Shown here: piece by piece, positions 62,037 to 64,000 of the stretch | How the letters are laid out: every line of letters begins with the position of its first letter | Numbering within the stretch: the stretch's first letter is position 1 | Origin: Cryobacterium adonitolivorans | GTDB lineage: Bacteria > Actinomycetota > Actinomycetes > Actinomycetales > Microbacteriaceae | Reading direction: 5' to 3' | Length of the DNA stretch: 64,000 nt | NCBI RefSeq assembly: GCF_004402695.1 | Contig: NZ_SOFL01000036.1 | Location: 62,001-126,000 of the forward strand | Position numbers and translations under genes: made by a program | Notes under the pieces: generated by a model | What the model saw: the letters and a program-made list of their open reading frames with translations, nothing else | Told to the model about the DNA's origin: nothing | Database searches by the model: none

Positions 62037-62995
62037 GCTGCTCCAATGCGAAGAAGGGACTCTGCGTTGCCGTGCGCGATCTGCTGGCGCTCGACGTCCG
62101 ATACCGGCGCTGACGCCAGATAGCTCGTCGCTTGCTTGCTGTTGCCGAATGGATAGTCGATGGAAAACAGGACCCGATCGACCCCGAACGCGGCAAGCGC
62201 ACACAGCAGTGGCGCGTCCGAGTTGTAGCCGGACGTGGTGAGGTAGAGGTTGCGGCGCAGCGTCTCGGCGACAGTTAGCGACTGCCCGGTGATCACTGGG
62301 CTGAGCATGCTCTCGATGCGGTCGAGGTGGAAAGGCAGGCCCTCGCCCATGTGCCCGACGATGATCTTCAAGTCGGGCAACTCCTCAAACACTCCCGCTG
62401 CGACCATGCGCAGCACGTGCATCCCGCACTCGGCGTGCCAGCCCCATCCTGACGTCGAGAGACACGCCTCGACCTCGGGCGCCAGGCCGGAGAAGTATGC
62501 CTCCTGCACAACGGCGGGCGCGGGCGCCGGATGTAGGTAGATCGGCACGTCGAGACGCACTGCGGCAGCCAGGATCGGCCGGACCGACGGATGATCCAGG
62601 AAGATGTTGCTGGTCTGCCCGTGAATCATCGCTCCGAGGAATCCGAGTTCATCGACACAGCGCGTGAGTTCGTCGACTGCGGCTGAGGTATCGGTCATCG
62701 GCAGCGCCGCGAACGCCCGGAATCGATCCGGGTACGTCACCACCGTGTGCGCCATCCGATCATTCAGCTCGCGGTGCACCGAGATCGAGCCCTCTGGTTC
62801 GAGGCCCTGCACGAAGTAGCTGAGTGCCGAAAGCACTTGGATATCGACGCCGGCGTCGTCCATGACGGCGAGCCGCGCTGCGCCGAGGTCATCGAGCTCG
62901 GCGGCACGCTTGCCCGCACGATCGCCGAGATCAACGCCAGCGGATTGCATGACGTCTCGGGGCAACATGTGCTCCTCAAGCGCGATGATTTTCAT
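62033..62995 (-). CDS. Amidohydrolase-2 family decarboxylase (gamma-resorcylate/ACMSD type)
   Basis: A 320-residue TIM-barrel metalloenzyme. The start MKIIALEEHMLP has the Glu and His of the metal site as in gamma-resorcylate decarboxylase; YLHPAPAP, GHMGEGLPFHLDRIE and SIDYPFGN supply the remaining His and Asp ligands. Members reversibly decarboxylate hydroxybenzoates (2,6-dihydroxybenzoate, 5-carboxyvanillate) or ACMS. The stop overlaps the aldehyde dehydrogenase start. Its substrate is probably a hydroxylated aromatic acid (inference). Confidence 0.88.
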   Translation of the reverse strand: MKIIALEEHMLPRDVMQSAGVDLGDRAGKRAAELDDLGAARLAVMDDAGVDIQVLSALSYFVQGLEPEGSISVHRELNDRMAHTVVTYPDRFRAFAALPMTDTSAAVDELTRCVDELGFLGAMIHGQTSNIFLDHPSVRPILAAAVRLDVPIYLHPAPAPAVVQEAYFSGLAPEVEACLSTSGWGWHAECGMHVLRMVAAGVFEELPDLKIIVGHMGEGLPFHLDRIESMLSPVITGQSLTVAETLRRNLYLTTSGYNSDAPLLCALAAFGVDRVLFSIDYPFGNSKQATSYLASAPVSDVERQQIAHGNAESLLRIGAA

Positions 62996-63870
62996 CGACG
63001 CGACCCTTGATAGCTATCCCACTCGCGACGCACGAACGACTCGAACCCTTTCGGCTCGCGGCCCAACAACCAGGTGAGCACGTTGGAGTTACCGATGAAG
63101 TCATGGGCGCTGTAGCGCGCGGAGATCGAGCGGAGCACCGACAGCTCGTGGGACGCCGTGCTTGGGTCGCGCCCGCCCAGCCACGCGCTGGCATACTCGT
63201 CGGCGTTGATCTGCCGCAGGCCAATGGGACGCCCCGTCACCCGTTCGATGACCGCGCGCAGGTCGTCAGCCGTATAGCGACCGAGACCGACCAGTTCGTA
63301 GGTGGCGCCGACGTGCTGCTCCGGGTACTTCAGCACCTTCGCCACTACCGTCGTCACGTCGTCGAGGTCTACGAGTGACTGGCGACGCTCGAGCGCCCAG
63401 GAGAGCTCAAAGACGCCCCGCTCGAACGCGGGCCGGAGTTTGAGCGGGAGCATGTAGTTCGAGGGCTGAAGGATTGTGAATTCCAGGTCGGAAGCCAGCA
63501 GGTGCTCCTCGATATCGCGTTTGATCTCGTGCTGCACGAGATCGGTGACTATCGAATGCAGGACCGAGCTAAAGACGAAGTGCTCGACACCTGCTGAGGT
63601 CGCGGCGTCGACAAGCCCAATTCCCATCTCCCGCTCGAGCGGATGGAGCGTGGGTCCGACGTGGTAAACGGCGCGCACGCCCTCGAGCACCGAGGCACGC
63701 ACGCGTGCGTCGCCGAGGTCGCCGACAACTGCCTCATCCGCACCGCGTGAGAGCAGCGCCGCGGCCGACTGGTCTGTTTTCACCACTACCCGCACGGGCT
63801 CGCCGGCCGCCAGCAGCTTAGGAAGCAGGAGCTTACCCTGGTTGCCATTGGCCGCAGTGACGAGGATCAC
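62992..63870 (-). CDS. NmrA-like NAD(P)-binding protein
   Basis: A 292-residue atypical SDR. MILVTAANGNQGKLLLPKLL is a Rossmann start of NmrA/quinone-reductase-2 type, and FVFSSVLHSIVTDLVQHEIK and TILQPSNYMLPLKL fit the family; the Ser-Tyr-Lys triad of classical SDRs is absent. It may be a redox sensor or an oxidoreductase for a quinone-like intermediate. The start is GTG at 63870, overlapping the FAH-family gene's stop. An unrelated decayed relative lies at 1885. Confidence 0.88.
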   Translation of the reverse strand: MILVTAANGNQGKLLLPKLLAAGEPVRVVVKTDQSAAALLSRGADEAVVGDLGDARVRASVLEGVRAVYHVGPTLHPLEREMGIGLVDAATSAGVEHFVFSSVLHSIVTDLVQHEIKRDIEEHLLASDLEFTILQPSNYMLPLKLRPAFERGVFELSWALERRQSLVDLDDVTTVVAKVLKYPEQHVGATYELVGLGRYTADDLRAVIERVTGRPIGLRQINADEYASAWLGGRDPSTASHELSVLRSISARYSAHDFIGNSNVLTWLLGREPKGFESFVRREWDSYQGSRR

Positions 63871-64000
63871 GACGACTGGCCCGCAATAAAGCGTTGGGTG
63901 ATCCTGCCGATCCCTTCGATCTCAGTGATGAGAGTCTCACCATCGACGAGGAAGCGCTTCGGGTCGCGGCCTGCGCCAACCCCGGGAGGCGTACCGGTGA
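63867..64000 (-). CDS. Fumarylacetoacetase-family protein, 3' end (start outside window)
   Basis: The last 43 codons of a gene entering from the right edge read GTPPGVGAGRDPKRFLVDGE, then TLITEIEGIGRITQRF, the conserved C-terminal segment of the FAH superfamily (ring-fission hydrolases, hydratases and oxaloacetate-type decarboxylases). It is coupled to the NmrA-like gene (GTGA) and probably acts on a ring-cleavage product. Confidence 0.85.
   Translation of the reverse strand, partial: TGTPPGVGAGRDPKRFLVDGETLITEIEGIGRITQRFIAGQSS

Noticed and set aside
1-64000. tRNA, rRNA, riboswitch, CRISPR array, prophage or intact transposon
   Set aside because: Looked for and not seen: no repeat-spacer array, no transposase motifs, no obvious tRNA cloverleaf. 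A tRNAscan, Infernal and ISfinder run would settle it.

Overview
The window is high-GC, densely packed DNA with many short or 4-base (ATGA, GTGA, TAATG) gene overlaps, frequent GTG starts, and gene families (XRE/MmyB-type regulators, ROK and IclR regulators, RbsA-type sugar ABC systems, MMPL) typical of Actinobacteria. A soil or environmental Microbacteriaceae-like organism is my inference; no rRNA or other marker gene is present to prove it. I saw no tRNA, rRNA, CRISPR array or intact transposase.

Layout. 1-1749: 5' part of an APC amino-acid permease. 1885-4360: a graveyard holding an NmrA-like pseudogene, a deleted CDF metal transporter and the 3' part of a sugar permease. 4427-13383: a uronate (pectin-type) module with KduI, KduD, a complete sugar ABC transporter with two permeases, an aldehyde dehydrogenase, a divergent IclR regulator and a small tautomerase. 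13681-21496: four XRE/MmyB-type regulator genes (one lacking its HTH) interleaved with an MFS pump, an FMN reductase, two alpha/beta hydrolases (one with its nucleophile region deleted in frame) and an SDR. 21544-23318: alpha/beta hydrolase, remnants of an aldehyde dehydrogenase and a SnoaL-like protein, and a cupin. 23488-28911: ROK repressor plus a three-gene sugar ABC transporter, with a shared 23-bp operator-like motif upstream of both transcription units. 29035-32266: MMPL exporter and divergent TetR with a perfect inverted repeat between them. 32599-35267: CocE-like pseudogene, then MarR / DUF2316 / aldo-keto reductase with paired MarR-type operators. 35436-37476: CmpX-like membrane protein and ZIP metal transporter.

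37652-42938 is a hexitol PTS locus: MtlD-like dehydrogenase, 6-phospho-3-hexuloisomerase-like SIS protein, RPE/AlsE-like 3-epimerase, a divergent PTS IICB gene preceded by a 21-codon overlapping leader ORF, and a SorC regulator. The epimerase and hexuloisomerase are not needed for mannitol itself, so another hexitol or a branch of hexulose-phosphate metabolism is likely. 43283-44720: ribokinase broken by one in-frame TGA and a decayed nucleoside/sugar permease. 44854-51506: an APC permease, DeoR regulator, GMC oxidoreductase, FrlB/GlmS-like double-SIS protein, ROK kinase and HAD phosphatase. This set resembles the parts list of Amadori-compound (fructosamine) catabolism but with an oxidoreductase and a different kinase family; it is my best candidate for an undescribed pathway. 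51859-54805: MFS transporter, a long gene-poor stretch with clustered ATGTTC repeats, and a second DeoR regulator. 55037-64000: a TmrB-like pseudogene, then IclR with a divergent CoA-transferase A/B and thiolase operon (beta-ketoadipate style), and on the opposite strand a fumarylacetoacetase-family protein, NmrA-like protein, amidohydrolase-2 decarboxylase and aldehyde dehydrogenase: an aromatic-acid catabolic locus.

An overarching feature is gene decay: about eleven broken, deleted or truncated genes lie among intact operons. Either this genome is losing accessory catabolism or some frameshifts are assembly errors; the large deletions and junctions cannot be explained by the latter.
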